Assembly (NCBI GenBank): GCA_035235625.1
Contig: CP141150.1
Span: 25,374,756 to 25,438,755 of the forward strand
Origin: Saururus chinensis
Taxonomy: Eukaryota > Streptophyta > Magnoliopsida > Piperales > Saururaceae
Length of the DNA: 64,000 bases
Reading direction: 5' to 3'
Positions within the stretch are counted from its first letter, which is position 1. Every line of letters starts with the position of its first letter. Positions 45,916-60,225 of the stretch are shown in pieces. The notes below the pieces were generated by a model. That model had not been told where the DNA came from, made no database searches, and saw only the letters and a list, made by a program, of their open reading frames with translations. The position numbers were made by a program, and so were the translations under genes.

Positions 45916-45943
45916 AGGTATATATATATATATATATATATAT

Positions 45944-46597
45944 TTATGTGTGTGACATGAACCAACTCAAAGTAAACAGAATATGTAGGCAGGTAAATAT
46001 GGGCCAAATCCATACCATGACCCACCAAGTTCAAAGGCTCTCTCCAAAAGTATTATTCCTTTATGCATCAATACCCTTTTCTTAATTTGGGCGGGCGGAA
46101 AGCCTAGCTCGGTCATCAAAATAGTGCACAAGTTTATGCATTGGTGCAGTGATACTTCATATTTAACCTTGACCGTTAAGTTTAGAAACCAGCCTGACCT
46201 GGAAAGTCAAACTGGTTCCCAACGGACCTAGGCATTTAACCGAGCCAAGTTATTCGATCAATGGAGTGAACTTGGCCTAGCCAGGTAATCGTTGCCCCGG
46301 TCGTTTGACCGACAGGCTCATGGTTGGGTCATCGCTAAAATTGAAAGGCTCCTTTACTGGGCCCAACAGCTCGACTAAATTTATATGTCGTTCTCAATTT
46401 ATAAAGCTGAAAATGGTGTCGGCAGCAGAATCAGAAGGGCAAAAACAGCAATTCTGCTAACTAATTCAAGAGAAGCCTCCAAAACACTAACAGATGAGAG
46501 GATAGGACACAAAAACGCCAAAACTATTTCAGCTTTCAGAAAGTTAAAAAAGCTAAACATGTTATTTTTGGTCGCAACTCATCCATGTATCTGATTT
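45944..46597. other. Sequence downstream of phytoglobin
   Basis: Moderate GC content, no recognised gene. The 46385-46594 (+) frame of 69 codons lies in the 3' region of the phytoglobin gene on the other strand and is probably chance. Confidence 0.5.
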
Positions 46598-48289
<1,692 letters not shown>

Positions 48290-48420
48290 TGCTATGCTGG
48301 CTGCTGTAGCCTGTATCTTGGGTTCGAGTAGGGCTTCTTATTTATAGCTGTGACTTGTGGGATGTGTGGGCACGAGACTTGCGTGGGATATTTTTGGTTC
48401 TCTTGCATGAATCATAATAA
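48290..48420 (-). promoter_or_regulatory. Phytoglobin leader and core promoter
   Basis: Reading leftwards, TATAAATA lies at 48346-48339, about 50 bp before the start codon, so the leader is short. The segment CCACACATCCCACAAGTCAC lies just upstream of it. The same block recurs at 59732-59850 with its TATA box at 59787-59780. Confidence 0.7.
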
Positions 48421-48819
48421 CCTGCACAAGCGCCCATTCAATTTTTGCATTGAATAGTGAGAATGCCGTTGGAAAAACTGGCGTTTGGTCTTTGGACTTT
48501 TCAACAGGACGGCGCCCCTGTTTGTAGTGCGGCACATGGACACCAGGTACCATTGACAGCCTTGAGGGAGCAATGGCAAGTGACCACAAGAATGGTGGTG
48601 GGGTCATATGCGGCGAGAATGGCTTCATTTCGTACGAATGACTCTTGGTAGTAAAGAAAGCTTGAAGCCGCCAGAGCTTTGTCTAGAAGATAAAAAAAAA
48701 GAGCATGACCATCCGTCTGTCTGCGTACGAGTTTGGTTGGATCATTTTTCCATAGACCAATCTCTAGGCATTAAATATGTCCATCAAAAACTTTTGCTTG
48801 GGTTCTAATTAGATAGAGA
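48290..48819. repeat. Segmental duplication, copy A: phytoglobin 5' flank
   Basis: This flank and the adjoining copia element align with 59732-60225 and beyond. Shared landmarks include GGAAAAACTGGCGTTTG, CAGGACGGCGCC, TGCGGCACATGGACA and GCATGACCATCCGTCT. Copy B lacks small pieces (for example CTTCATTTCGTACGAATGA of copy A) and has others of its own. Confidence 0.85.
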
Positions 48820-49580
48820 TGTTAGATGTATATGAATTTATAAGATTATTACTTAAGAATAAAGTATAAGGTAAATAATATAATATTTAGAGATAAAAAG
48901 ACATATCTTGCTCATTTGACATGATATATATATATCCTTACGGTGATCTATCCCATCAAAAGTATACCAATAAATGGCCTCAGACACACCTCTTCTTAAC
49001 CAACCAAGTTAATTCCAAATTTTTATTTTAATTAATGCAAAACATGATTTTTTTATTTTCTTCATAGCTTTTGGGTTTCTAATAAGGTCCACATGTGGGG
49101 ACACACCAACATTATCCCATTTGTTTACATGTGGGGGCATGTCATAATGTATACTCCCACTTAGACTCACAAAATTTGAAGAAATAAAACAAAGATAGAA
49201 AATTTTGAAAATTTAGAAATTCGGACACGTGAGTTCATGATTTTTGAAAAAACGTCTTAGTCATAGAAGTGGTAATCCGAATAGGTCAATACAACAGTGA
49301 CTACCAATAAGGATCTAGGAAGTCAAAATACTCATTTTGCGGTGCTAGGACCGACATGGTCATTATATCAATAACCTTACTAACATGACCTCTGAGTGGA
49401 TTTAGTGTGGCTCGAACATAAATGTTACAAATAATTAGTCCAAACTTTAGACTTTAATGCTACTTTGAAAACGGAATAAAGAGCAACAAAATAACAACAA
49501 TTAACTTTAGGTTTTTTTGACTAAATGAAATATAATGTGGTTCTTAAGTCATAATCATCATTAAAAAATGTCTGCAAATA
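48820..49580 (-). repeat. 3' LTR of copia copy A
   Basis: Matches 60226-61152 but lacks about 150 bp present there (around 60365-60480) and has lost the polypurine tract. It adjoins the phytoglobin 5' flank directly. Confidence 0.75.
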
Positions 49581-49619
49581 ACTTAAACATCTAAAGGTGT
49601 TCTTACACCTATACCATAT

Positions 49620-51900
49620 GAGTGTTCTTTCAACACTCTAAGGGGAAAGCCTTTTGTCAAAGGATCAGCTAATATCTTGCCAATGTTAATATGTTCAATA
49701 AAGATTTGATGATTCTCCACTCTTTCTCTAACAACAAGATACTTAATATCTATGAGCTTTGATCTGGTTGAACTCTTGATGTTTTTAGAGAAGAGTACAA
49801 CTGTCGGTTGTCACAACGAATTTTCAGTAACTTATTAATGGAGTCAACAACCCCAAGCCTCGAAATGAAGTTTCACACCCAAAAATAGCTCCTTGGTGGC
49901 CTCAAAACATGCCACAAACGCTGCCTCCATAGTGGAAGATGCTACAAGAGTTTGTTTAGAACTCTTCCATGAAATGACCCCTGCCATCATGAAGTCATAA
50001 CTTGAACTGTATTTCTTGTTGTCAAGGCAACCAGCAAAATTTGAGTTAGAATATCCTTCAACTAGTAGGTATTTTGATCTCCTAAATGTGAGCATGAAAT
50101 CTTTAGTGATTTGAAGATATTGCAAGACTTTCTTTGCAAACTTCAATGAGCCATGCTAGGATTATGCTTATAACGACCAAGCATGCCTACTGTAAAAGCA
50201 ATGTCTGGGCGAGTGCAAACTTGAGCATATATGAGACTCCCAACAACAGATGCATAGGGGATACTTGCCATATGAGATTTCTGAACCTCACTTTCTGGAC
50301 ATTGCATTAGGTCAAATTTGTCTCCTTTAAAAATAGGAGCTTCACATAGAGAACAAGTTTCCATCTTAAATCTCTGGATCACACAGTCAATATAAGTCAT
50401 TTGAGAAAAACCCATAAGACCATGTCATGTGTCACGATGTATCTCTATTTTAACCACAAAAGATACCTCCCCAAGGTCTTTCATCTCAAAATTTTGTGGA
50501 CAGAACTCCTTGGTTTTTTGTAAAAGATGAATCACTGCTAGCCAAAAGAATATCATCCACATACAAAACAAAGAATATAAATTACTCCCCTCAAACTTTG
50601 AATATACACATTCATAAATAACATTCTCCTTAAATCCATAAGAAGAGATAAACTGGTGAAATTTAAAGTACCATTGTCTGGATGTGTGCTTCAATCCATA
50701 AATAGATTTTTGGAGTTTATGTTTAAGGCTAACTACATAATATGCAAGGACAATGACTAAGGAAACCATTTTCAATCATAGAAGAGCCAAAATATAAAGT
50801 AAAACCTTTATTTAAGAAGCTAATACAGTAGCCACAAACATCAAGTCTAGAAATAGACAACAAGTTACGGGCAATGGATGATACAAAAATTGTATCAGGT
50901 AGGTCCAATATATATCCATCATGTAGTTTTAATCTATAGAATCCAATGACTTTCACTTTGGCCTTAACTCCATTTCCCATCAAAATAGCTCTCTCATTCT
51001 TATTTGACTTTTTATTACTTAGAAAACTCTACATATTATTCTAGAAATGAATAGTGGCTCCTGTATCAATCCACCAAGTATTTGAGGGAACATATGCTAA
51101 GTTAGATTCAAAAATTACAAATGATTGAGAAATACCTTTCTTCTCTAACCAAGCTTTAAACTTCCTACATTCCTTTTTAGTATGACTCTTCTTGTAGAAA
51201 AAATAAGTTATGTTTTTCTTATTTTGAGGGTTTGAGGTCTGAGGGGTTTTACCGATTTTAGAATTAGAATAATTTGACATCTAATTTTGTTGCTTCATAT
51301 TCTTGTTCCAATAGGGACGACAATTAAAATTCTTATTAGCAGTCACAACGTTTGCACTCTAATGTTTCTTCATGCAACTTATCTTGATTAATGCGCTTTT
51401 GCTCATTAACTATGATGAATATTAGTTCATTTAGGGTCCACTTCTCCTTTTGGGCATTATAAGTTATCTTAATTGGGCCAAATTTAGAATGGAGAGAATT
51501 AAGAGAAAGATGGACAATAAAATTCTTGTCAATATTCACTCTGTATTCCTTGATTTTTTTTTGCAATGTTTGACATCTCTAAAATGTGCTCACGAATATC
51601 CCGAGTACTAGTATATTTCATGTTCGCTAGCTTATTCATAAGAATACTAGTCTCAAAATTTTCAGAATTAGAGAATTGTTTTCCAACTCTATCCAAAAAG
51701 TCCTTAACTTTGTCACATTTTGGAATCGATCCTCTAAGGGATTGGGGAATGGACTTCATCATAAGTTGTAATATGATTAAATTTTTGTCATAACTTATAT
51801 TCAACCTTTTGGTCATTGGTGCTTTCATCTGTAGGCATAGGTGGCTCATTCTCACACAAGGCGATGTCCAAATTATGAATGCTGAGTTGTAACTCAACAT
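49620..51900 (-). pseudogene. Copia copy A gag-protease-RT-RNase H remnant
   Basis: Gag (51900-51336) is UBN2-like: SIPQSLRGSIPKCDKVKDFL, then ANMKYTSTRDIREHILEMSN. A zinc knuckle (51280-51041) has lost its first Cys residues (FFYKKSHTKKECRKF). The protease motif WWIDTGATIHF is intact. 50983-50760 is the end of protease (VKVIGFYRLKLHDGYILDLP). RT then starts at SLKHKLQKSIYGLKHTSRQW. The Tyr-Val-Asp-Asp site is present (50563-50552) but out of frame with its left neighbour. KDLGEVSFVVKIEIHRD and SIPYASVVGSLIYAQVCTRP follow, then RNase H to about 49620. Confidence 0.8.
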
Positions 51901-52912
51901 CCTCTTTTCACTCTTTTAAATTGAATCTTGTGAGAGTTCGAATGGAAAGTATGGGGTTAAAATGAATGACCACAGTCCAAGCAACAAAATAAATACACAT
52001 GCTCACACAAACTGAATAACTGGCTTAAAGGAGCATCAACTACATTCCCAAGGTGATTTAAATGCATTCCTTAATGTCTCTGTCAAGAGTCTAAGTGCAT
52101 CATTGTAATATCTCTTATGGAATGAAATCACAACGTGCTAGTAGTCCTCTCATCCTTATGAGATTTGACCACGCCTAGTAAGAAACTGAGTTCATCACTA
52201 CAATCCCTCCTATGAGATGAGATTTCAGCATGCTAATAGTTTCCTCAAATATAAAATTCCCCACAAGTTTAAATGAGCAAGTAGTAGTCTCCTATGGGAT
52301 CACTACACCATAATGATCCAAACTCACAATTCAAATTCAATCTCATAAATTAGCATGGTCCGACCACGATGGTGACAAACAAGATCAATCTAATGAATGA
52401 GATTACATCAGACTACTCATATATAAAACCATTGCTCCAAGTAAATAACTTAAACATGGCGATATCTTAATAATAAATTTGCATGATAAATTACAATATC
52501 AATATCAAATGAGCAAGATGTATATCATACTAGTTCACGAATCAATCACAATATTAGTAAGCTAATAAACTCCAAAGAGGTAAAATTAGACTAAATGTGA
52601 GCGAATCAATGTAAATCAACACTAAACCGGCTTAAAAAGGATTTAATTAGATATTTAATTGAGTGAACCAGATTAAATAAATATAAAAAAAAATTAAAAT
52701 CAGAAATAACTTAATAAAAACTTCAATTTTTTACGTAGACCTTTGAAGTTTATGATGGGTTAATGGATTCCACATCCATAGACTCAAATATGGAACCCAA
52801 AACTTCAAAAGTTGAGTGAAAATCAAGATATTGTCACAAATCCCAAAAAAATAAAGAAAACTTGAACCCTTAAAACCTATGCTTTTCTTAAGTGAAAAGG
52901 CTCCAATACGCA
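51901..52912. other. 5' leader of copia copy A
   Basis: AT-rich sequence between gag and the 5' LTR, with no frame recognised. Only its first 150-180 bp have a counterpart in copy B, which ends at 63225. Confidence 0.55.
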
Positions 52913-53045
52913 TATTAGATGTAAATGAATTTACATGATCATCACTTAGCGATAAAGCATAAGGCAAATAACATAAAATTTAGAGATAAAATGCATACCT
53001 TGCTCACTTGACATGATGTATATATATGGATATGAGAGAGAATCC

Positions 53046-54041
53046 ACCAATATGAGATGTGAGGTGTTGGCTATGTTACCTCCTATATGTGTAGAGGGAA
53101 GAGATGTGTGGCTATCTAGAGCGACACTCATATGCTTCGAAATTGTGGAGATGCACGTCCCTGACTATGTGATGGTATGATTTGGGTTAGAACATGATAC
53201 TCCTCTTGCTATAAAGATCATCCTATGAGTTACTTGATTGGGGCGCCACATTGCTAATTGGGCTACATATCATGCACCTTATTTTGCTCAATGGGATAAT
53301 CAGAAGGGAACTATTTTCCACTATATTAGTGAGTAATGTTAGTAGTCCATACATGAAGTGGTATTTGAGGATTAACCGAAGATATATTCTACCATGCAAT
53401 GATTTAGAGGAGATGATATATCGCCTAGGGGCACGCTAAGGGGGCTTTCGTAAGTAATTGTTAATTATAACAGTTTTTTTATTTTGCATATAGTGTTTAT
53501 GTGACATTTATTTTATATTCTATTCTAGCTTGCTTTAGCGAGACAAACATATGCACATTTGACTGACGTTGTTAACATATATACTTTAGTTGAGGTCTTG
53601 TTATCTTCATGTCAGTTAATCATCGAGTACCATCAATCTAATCCTTCATAACTTGCCACTACTTCAGTTGGTTATTATAGACGTACATGGACATTATCAC
53701 AACGACTAGGCAACTTAGACATCGATGAGGCAAGCTTCATATCTTGATATTCCATCTTCTTATGCAAAAGCCTTCTTCATTATTTTCATGAGCTTCCGCT
53801 TTACATGATAGTCCATGTCCATAATCTCCGGTTATTCTAGATCTAGGACATTCTCCTCCAGTTGAGCTGCAGGTTATTTCAAGATTGTATACTAGACAAC
53901 ATGAGCAGCTTGTGCGGATCCCACCCCATTATCTTCAGAGACATGTTTAGATGATCCATCAGTTATATGCAAGGGAGTAGCAGAATCAGCTTCATGAACA
54001 AAGGCGAGGTCAAGGTCATAGTAGGGGTAGGAGAGTTAGAG
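53046..54041 (+). pseudogene. PMD gene of MULE 3, C-terminal part
   Basis: Across frames: GRDVWLSRATLICFEIVEMH, VPDYVMV-stop-FGLEHDTP, then NWATYHAPYFAQWDNQ, and 53251-53439 with STILVSNVSSPYMKWYLRIN and RRYILPCNDLEEM. The first block matches GRDVWLSRTPLICFEIIEMY of MULE 1. A longer tail follows to an Arg/Gly-rich end (about 53990-54040), where the LTR-like block is inserted. Stops and frameshifts show it is dead. Confidence 0.75.
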
Positions 54042-54714
54042 TGTCATGCCCTAGCACACATGCCACCCCCTAGCCGACCCAGTCAAAGGAGGTAGTGGCA
54101 TGCAGCACGACAAAGTATTGTTGGGTTGTGGAAGACTTAACCCATCCTTGTGTAAAACACAACGGAGTTACGCACCTTATACAAAAGCAAAATAAGCAAT
54201 AAAGGACTACTAATTAAATATTAGTCTACACACATACCTACACACTTAGTCTTAAATAGCCCACATATGGCTAAAGTATGAGTCTAAGCCCCCAATGGCT
54301 AATAAAAGTCTAAGCCAACATTAGCTAATATAGTGTGCAGTATAATCAAGCATATAAAGGTCTCAACACAACATGCTATAAAAGCAATCATAAAAACTCA
54401 TAATCTTTATGCAACCTCTCCCAAGGATCATCACCAACCACAAGCTCCACATAGAGCCTATCGGAAAGACTTGCATAACATGATATGCAGCCCCAAAACA
54501 AAACACAACAAAAAGAGGTGAGCCACAAGCTCAACAAGGGATTTAAATATAGAAAGTAAATCCACGTATGATTGCATAGGCATAAACACATAATACTCAT
54601 CACATAATTAACTACAATGCCCATTCCTTATGAGATATCCACATAAACCTATGCATTAATGTAATAATTTACATCCATAAGCATCTACTTATATCACAAA
54701 CATGTCATTCTATT

Positions 54715-55010
54715 TATATCACATCTCATCAACACATATTCATACCATTTGTATATCTTGCTGTGTAATAAATCTCATCAACACATTTTTATGCCACCTG
54801 CATATCATGTTATATAACATATCACATTATCACATATTTATGCCACTTGCATATCATTTTATATCTATCATATCTCAACATCACATAGCCATGCTACCTA
54901 TATCATGTTATAACTCATATTATGTTATCATCACATAGTCATGCTATTTACATATCATGCTATAATCCATATTATCTCATCATCACATGATCATGCTTCC
55001 TGCGAATCAT
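54715..55010. repeat. Tandem repeat, unit about 55-60 bp
   Basis: About five degenerate copies of a unit with CATCACATA-TCATGC, CATATCATG and TTATA-. Copies share ATGCYACYTGCATATCAT. Confidence 0.65.
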
Positions 55011-55318
55011 GGGTTCAACATAGCTCATACACACATACACCTCATGTGTAAATATGTAAAATTTACTAACATAATCACATCCTGCATAAATAACTTCTCA
55101 ACATAAATATATCATGCATATCTATTTCTCAATCTAAACATTTACCCTACAAATCAAGTATCTCAAACACACTATCATGCATATAATGCAAATTAAGTCA
55201 TAACCCATGTGCAACATAAGCTTCATTATCCCTACACAACCTGTGTCAAGAGCATAACCTTTCATACACATGCAACAATTATTGGTGAATGTCTCACACT
55301 TTGAGAAAAATAATTAAA

Positions 55319-55605
55319 CCTGCTCACCAGGACAATCCCTTGTAGGGAAGGTCCAAGTTCCTACAAAAAGAAACTAGAGCAGTTTGGGTTAGCTTCCCGA
55401 CTAGGAAAGTACCCGCTGCTCACCAGGATAGTCCCTTGTGGGGAAAGTTCGAATTTCACAAAAGGAAACTAGAGCAATTTGCTCACCGAGACAAACTTTG
55501 AAGGGAAGTTTGAATTCCACAAAGGAAACTTGAGTCGCGTGCTACCTAGGACAATCCTTTCAGAAAAGTCCGAAATCTTACAAAAGGAAACTAGAGCACG
55601 TGGTA
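55319..55605. repeat. Tandem repeat, unit about 60-95 bp, four copies
   Basis: Copies begin near 55319, 55415, 55479 and 55540, each with TGCTCACC or TGCTACCT, then AGGACAATCC or a variant, and AGGAAACTAGAGCA at its end. The first copy carries an extra GGGTTAGCTTCCCGACTAGG. Confidence 0.75.
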
Positions 55606-57707
55606 AGTCGGTGCACACGGACATACTATGCTCAATTCTCAGGGTCCAAATAACTTAACAATTAACTTACACAGTAATCATCTCATCTCGACCCGAGGAG
55701 GTACCATATTCACAAAGGAATTCAAAATGAAATTATGTTCTTTCGGACCCAAAACTGATTCGATAAGCCTTCAAATGAATTAATCTGACATCCAATTTCA
55801 TCCAATCGATCAATCACGGATAATCACGATTAATCATTTTTTATAAATCGTGCTCATGATGCATTCCACATAATACATATGTGAGAAAATTGCTAAACGA
55901 GTCCAAGTATAAATAAACATGCTCCAAATAGTCCACATGTGCATGAAACATGATCCATTGTGACCAATAACATCATAAACCTCTACACAAGAGAGTACAT
56001 AAGCAATAGTGTTTTAACCAAAGCTAGACATGTGAAATATGAACAAGCTACAATTAAGGTTGTATAAGCAAGCATCCATAATTTTCTCATAGTCCTACCC
56101 TACGAGAATTATGGAGTAAATATGATAAAAACATCGAAATAAGAGTTTAAGACATGTATCACATCATGCTAGACTTAGACAAGTATAAGCATCATCATAC
56201 TTCAGATAGAACATGAGAACAAGATTCACCTAAAATTAATATAACACGTGCAAGCATGGTTAAACCTACTGTAATAATCAAGAAATTATGAAGTGGTAAT
56301 CAAACATGAATTTAAGACAAGTAGAATATCATACTAAAATTGAACAAATATAGCCTAAGTCATGCTTGAGCTAAATTATAAATTATAAGATGGTCATTAT
56401 CCAATCACAACAATATTTATAGGCAATAATAACATTTAAGTCATAAGGAATTAGGTTCATGGAAAGAGAGCAAAAAATGACCAAAATATACAAAGATGGC
56501 AAAAACTGTCGTTTGGCTATTCGAACACCCTGTTGGGTAGTTTGAACGCCAAGCTGTTCGTTCAGCCAGATAAGCCGTTCGAATGCCTGTTGGACTATTG
56601 GAATGCCCTTGATAGTTCACTTTATGCCGACTTTTGATTCATCTTCAACCACACGAAAATCAAACTGAAAATACTCAAAAACTCTAGGAAAATTCTAAAA
56701 TCACTATAAATCTTTATAATATCAAAATACAAACATAAAACATGGTAGATCTAACCATTTTAAAGCTTAATTACAAGAAAATTAACATAAATGATAAGCT
56801 TTTAATTATCCACCATTAAATCACATAAATAAGCAAGAACCCACTCAAACATTCAAAACATGAAATCCAAAGAATAAAACCATATGAGATGAAATCTCAT
56901 TACCTTCAAGAAGTCCTTGGATAAAAAATGAAGCTCTACTCCTCAAGAAACCCTACCTAAAATTAGGGTTTTGATTAATACTTAATCAAAATTGACTATT
57001 AAGCTTAAATAACCTTGAAAGCAAGTAGATCTTTGATTTTCTTTGATTAAAAATGAAAATCCCCTTTTTAGGGTTTAAAATCGAAATTAAAAATAATATT
57101 TTTTATAAAATATATTAAGAATTCATTTGGGAGAATGCAGAGATAAGAGATATTAAGAGAAAATCCAGAAGATTAGTGCTAAAAAGTTACTTAAATAGGA
57201 TTTTCCTATTTAGGCAGTGGGCTTAGGGCACCACCTTACATCCTAGCACAACCCTTTCCAAATTAAAAAATGGGCTACGATTTTCCTTATATAGTAAGTT
57301 GTTGGGTTATGAATACAAACTGTTGGGCTGAAAATATAAATTAAAACATCCTAAGTGGCTAATTTGGGTCATTTTTGGGTTATAAACGAATTTAAAAGTT
57401 TTTAAAATTATTAAAATAAAATAATTAAAGTTTAGGGTCATATGGGACACAAGCCGTCTAATTCGTGGACGTGGCCCAGAGTGGGGTCCACACCTTTAAT
57501 TTATAAAATTTTTTGATAAAATCTCATAAAATCCCTAAAAATAGGATGGATCAAGTTTGATATTAAAACTTATAAAAATAAAATTAAACCTTGTTAAAAT
57601 TATAATTACTAACCCTTAACCCCAAAATTAAGTTAAACTGACAATTCTAAGCAAAACCACACAATAACATACAATTAAATCAAAATTAAACCGGGTTAAA
57701 GTTAGAG

Positions 57708-58089
57708 ATCTTATATAGAGCACATTAGAGCAATTGTGATACATTTTTTCTAATATATAAAATGTAAAATTATTTTGTATGACATAATTTTTGGGAGCAC
57801 TTTATGTCATGTACCTATTACTGGTCCTTCTAGATAGTTTATTTTCCAAGGTCACAAGATTTTTATTTTATAGACTTTCTAATTATTTTTTTATAGACTT
57901 TCTAATTATATGTAGGTTTGTTTTCACAATTGTTTGTTTCATAGCTAAATAATTTACTTGGGTTTGTTTTCACATGTGTTTGTTTTGTGGAAAATAAATT
58001 ATATGTGGATTTGTTTTCATGTATTTTTGTTTCAAGGATAAATAAATATTTTAAAATACATATAGAACTAATTTTGTCAGGCTGATTCA
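57708..58089. other. MULE 3 spacer between PMD gene and terminal repeat
   Basis: AT-rich sequence with repeated TTTGTTTTCAC/TGTTTG phrases (57915-58035) and no gene. Its left edge continues the PMD tail after the insertion. Confidence 0.6.
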
Positions 58090-58640
58090 CAAAACTGGAA
58101 GAAATGAGGTTTTGTCTTACAGAAGGATGAAACTTAATCTTGTCCTTTAAAAGGACGAATATAGGGAAATCTTTTAAATTGATAGAGATAATTCACTATT
58201 AGATCGAGGGATAAGTAATTCGACTAATTCACATACATATAATGAATATTTGGAATCCATATGATATAAGGGGACATTGCTTTTGCTAATTCAAATTGAA
58301 GGGTGATATCAATGGGGGCTGGTGTTTTTAAAAGAAATCTCTAGCCAACTTTCTTGCAAGAGATTTATCTTTTAATTAGCCCTCTTAGGTTCTTAGTATA
58401 AGGTTTTTGTCTTTTAAAAGAACAAAACTAGACAAAAAAGAGTTTCATCCTTTAAAAGGATGAAACTGAGGAAAGAGTTTAAAAAACAGTTGTGTAGGAG
58501 TCGGTGCCACATTGGCACCTATGTGGCAGAGGCCAACACCACACTGGTGCCTTTATGGCTGAGGCCAAGAGTATAATGAGAAATATTTTTCTCTCCCCAT
58601 TATTTTGGTAAATATTTTTTTAATATTTTTTCTATATGCT
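58090..58640. repeat. Right terminal repeat of MULE 3
   Basis: Contains AAAGGACGA and TCCTTTAAAAGGA hairpin units (58130-58160 and 58410-58470). A perfect hairpin at 58503-58519 has arms GGTGCCA and TGGCACC, with a second ACCACACTGGTGCC just after. It ends with AAATATTTTTCTCTCCCCAT...TTTTGGTAAATATT, the same as 35550-35600 of MULE 2. The outermost bases are degraded and no target duplication is found. Confidence 0.75.
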
Positions 58641-59620
58641 GTAGCAATTCCTATATTTTAAAAAGAATTATATAAATCATGTGAGTATCCTTTCAAGCCG
58701 TTTTAGTCGCACTCGAAAAAAATGATCTCACATATACTATTGTCCATCTTATTCTGTTGGTAGCATGGGCACATTTTCATGCTGCTTTCCCTGACAAGGT
58801 AAATAGCTTTTAAGATTAGAAAGGCCATTTTGCATTTTTCCTGTCCATTGAAAGTACCGTTTTTTACAAGGAAAGTGTTTTTTATGTCCATTCTTCTTGA
58901 CTTGACCCAATTCCCTTTCTGATTTAAACATTATGAAAAGATGTGCCCGCCCTTATTCTCTTCATTCTCTTCCATATGATATCGGTTTCTCTTTTGTCAT
59001 TTTACATTCCGAAAGTAAAGCCATCTAAAGGTACTTTTCACTTCAAAATCATAAAAAAAGAGAAATCCAAACATGACACCATTTTGAGTTTCTTCTAAGA
59101 AAGGAAAATAATTGAAAATACTTTTTATTTCCCCACCAAAAATGCATCCAAATGCCACCTACGCCAGCAAAGCCAAAATTATGCAGCCTTTTTTTTATGT
59201 AATGAGCCTTTTAAAGTTCATCCGTATATCTCGACATTTGCTGTGGCAGAAGTCTACACGGATTTCCTAGTGAAACAGTTGTTAAGAAACAATGAGCTTT
59301 CATTGTGAGAGAAGCATGCACTGAACACCACTTTCAAAAACTCTCCTCTCTTCCTAATTGAATTCAACATGTCTCCGGACAGCCAACCAACAAACGTTTA
59401 ATTTAAATAATTTAAAACTTGGGTCATCATCATTCATTACTGGTTAAGTTAGAACATCGGTGTCTATGCAGTTATTTAATATTTATTGTGTGAAGACAAA
59501 AGAAACAGTTATACCCACCTAAATACTTGATAAAACTCGATTATAACAATCATAGCGATGCAGATTCAGCAACTTCACTCTTCTCTCACATAGGTCCTGC
59601 TTTCAATCGAGAAAAGGACT
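58641..59620. other. Spacer left of the duplicated promoter
   Basis: No gene recognised. Two overlapping minus-strand frames at 58703-58931 and part of one at 59527 (+) have no domain I know. Confidence 0.5.
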
Positions 59621-59731
59621 TCACAAACAAGGATCCACGGTCCAGCCATTTAAATGAACCTCTTCTCCATGAAGTGCTTTCCAAGACTTGCCCGGAAGGA
59701 CTAGCATGCTGGGAATCATCTGGATGGCCAT
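59621..59731 (-). CDS. 36-codon frame behind a copied phytoglobin promoter
   Basis: The phytoglobin promoter copy is homologous up to its start codon; the frame then differs completely: MAIQMIPSMLVLPGKSW... to a TGA at 59621. The TATA box (59787-59780) and leader keep the same distance to the ATG. Whether it is transcribed is unknown, and the peptide is not recognised. It may be a piece of another gene reached by the duplication breakpoint, or simply unrelated DNA. Confidence 0.35.
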   Translation of the reverse strand: MAIQMIPSMLVLPGKSWKALHGEEVHLNGWTVDPCL

Positions 59732-60225
59732 GTTATGCTGGCTGCTGTAGCCTGTATCTTGGGCTCGAGTAGGGCTGCCTATTTATAGTTGTGGGATGTG
59801 TGGGCACGAGACTTGCGTGGGATTTTGGTTCTTTTGCATGAATCATGATAACCTGCACAAGCGCCCGTTTAATTTTTGTATTGACTAGTGACAATGGCGT
59901 TGGAAAAACTGGCGTTTGGACTTTGGTCTTTGCAACAGGACGGCGCCTCTGTTTCTAGTGCGGCACATGGACAACAGGATACCATTGACAGCCTTGAAGG
60001 AGCATTGGCAAGTGACCACAATAATGGTGGTTGGGTCATATGCGGCGAGAATGGCTCTTGGTAGTAAAGAAAGGTTGAAGCCGCCAGAGCCTTGTTTAGA
60101 AGATAAAAAGGAACCCAGTGCTTAAAAGAGCATGACCATCCGTCTATACGAGTTTGGTTGGATCAATCTCTAGGCACAAAATATGTCCATCAAAATCTTT
60201 TGCTTGGTTTATAATTAGATAGAGA
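59732..60225. repeat. Segmental duplication, copy B: phytoglobin 5' flank
   Basis: Counterpart of 48290-48819, in the same orientation and again joined to a copia 3' LTR. The left breakpoint lies at the start codon position (59729-59731). Divergence is visible throughout, so the duplication is not recent. Confidence 0.85.

Larger units (their letters stand above)
48820..53045 (-). mobile_element. Ty1/copia element, duplicated copy A, internally deleted
   Basis: On the minus strand, a truncated 5' LTR (53045-52913) is followed by a degraded primer site (next to 52911), gag, zinc knuckle, protease, C-terminal RT, RNase H and a 3' LTR (about 49580-48820). The two LTRs share TTTAGAGATAAAA and CTTGCTCAYTTGACATGAT. 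Integrase and the N-terminal half of RT are missing: protease residues end near 50770, where RT sequence at VSLKHKLQKSIYGLKH begins. The 5' LTR is cut at 53045 against MULE 3. This copy cannot move on its own. Confidence 0.8.
54042..57699. mobile_element. LTR-like insertion of 3.66 kb inside MULE 3
   Basis: Starts TGTCATGCCCTAGC and ends AAACCGGGTTAA. Both sides carry AGTTAGAG (54034-54041 and 57700-57707). The start is typical of plant Ty3 LTRs; the right end lacks the usual CA, and 8 bases is longer than the usual 5-bp duplication, so the right boundary or the class may be wrong. It has two tandem-repeat arrays and no gag-pol domain. It resembles the 8536-12872 block in plan, but I see no clear sequence match between them. 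Confidence 0.55.
53046..58640 (+). mobile_element. MULE 3: PMD gene end and right terminal repeat, split by an LTR-like insertion
   Basis: 53046-54041 (PMD 3' part) and 57708-58640 (spacer and terminal repeat) form one MULE end. Around the insertion the sequence continues in register with MULE 1: ATTAGA...TTGTGATAY follows on both. The left side is cut at 53045 by copia copy A, so transposase and left terminal repeat are missing. Confidence 0.75.
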
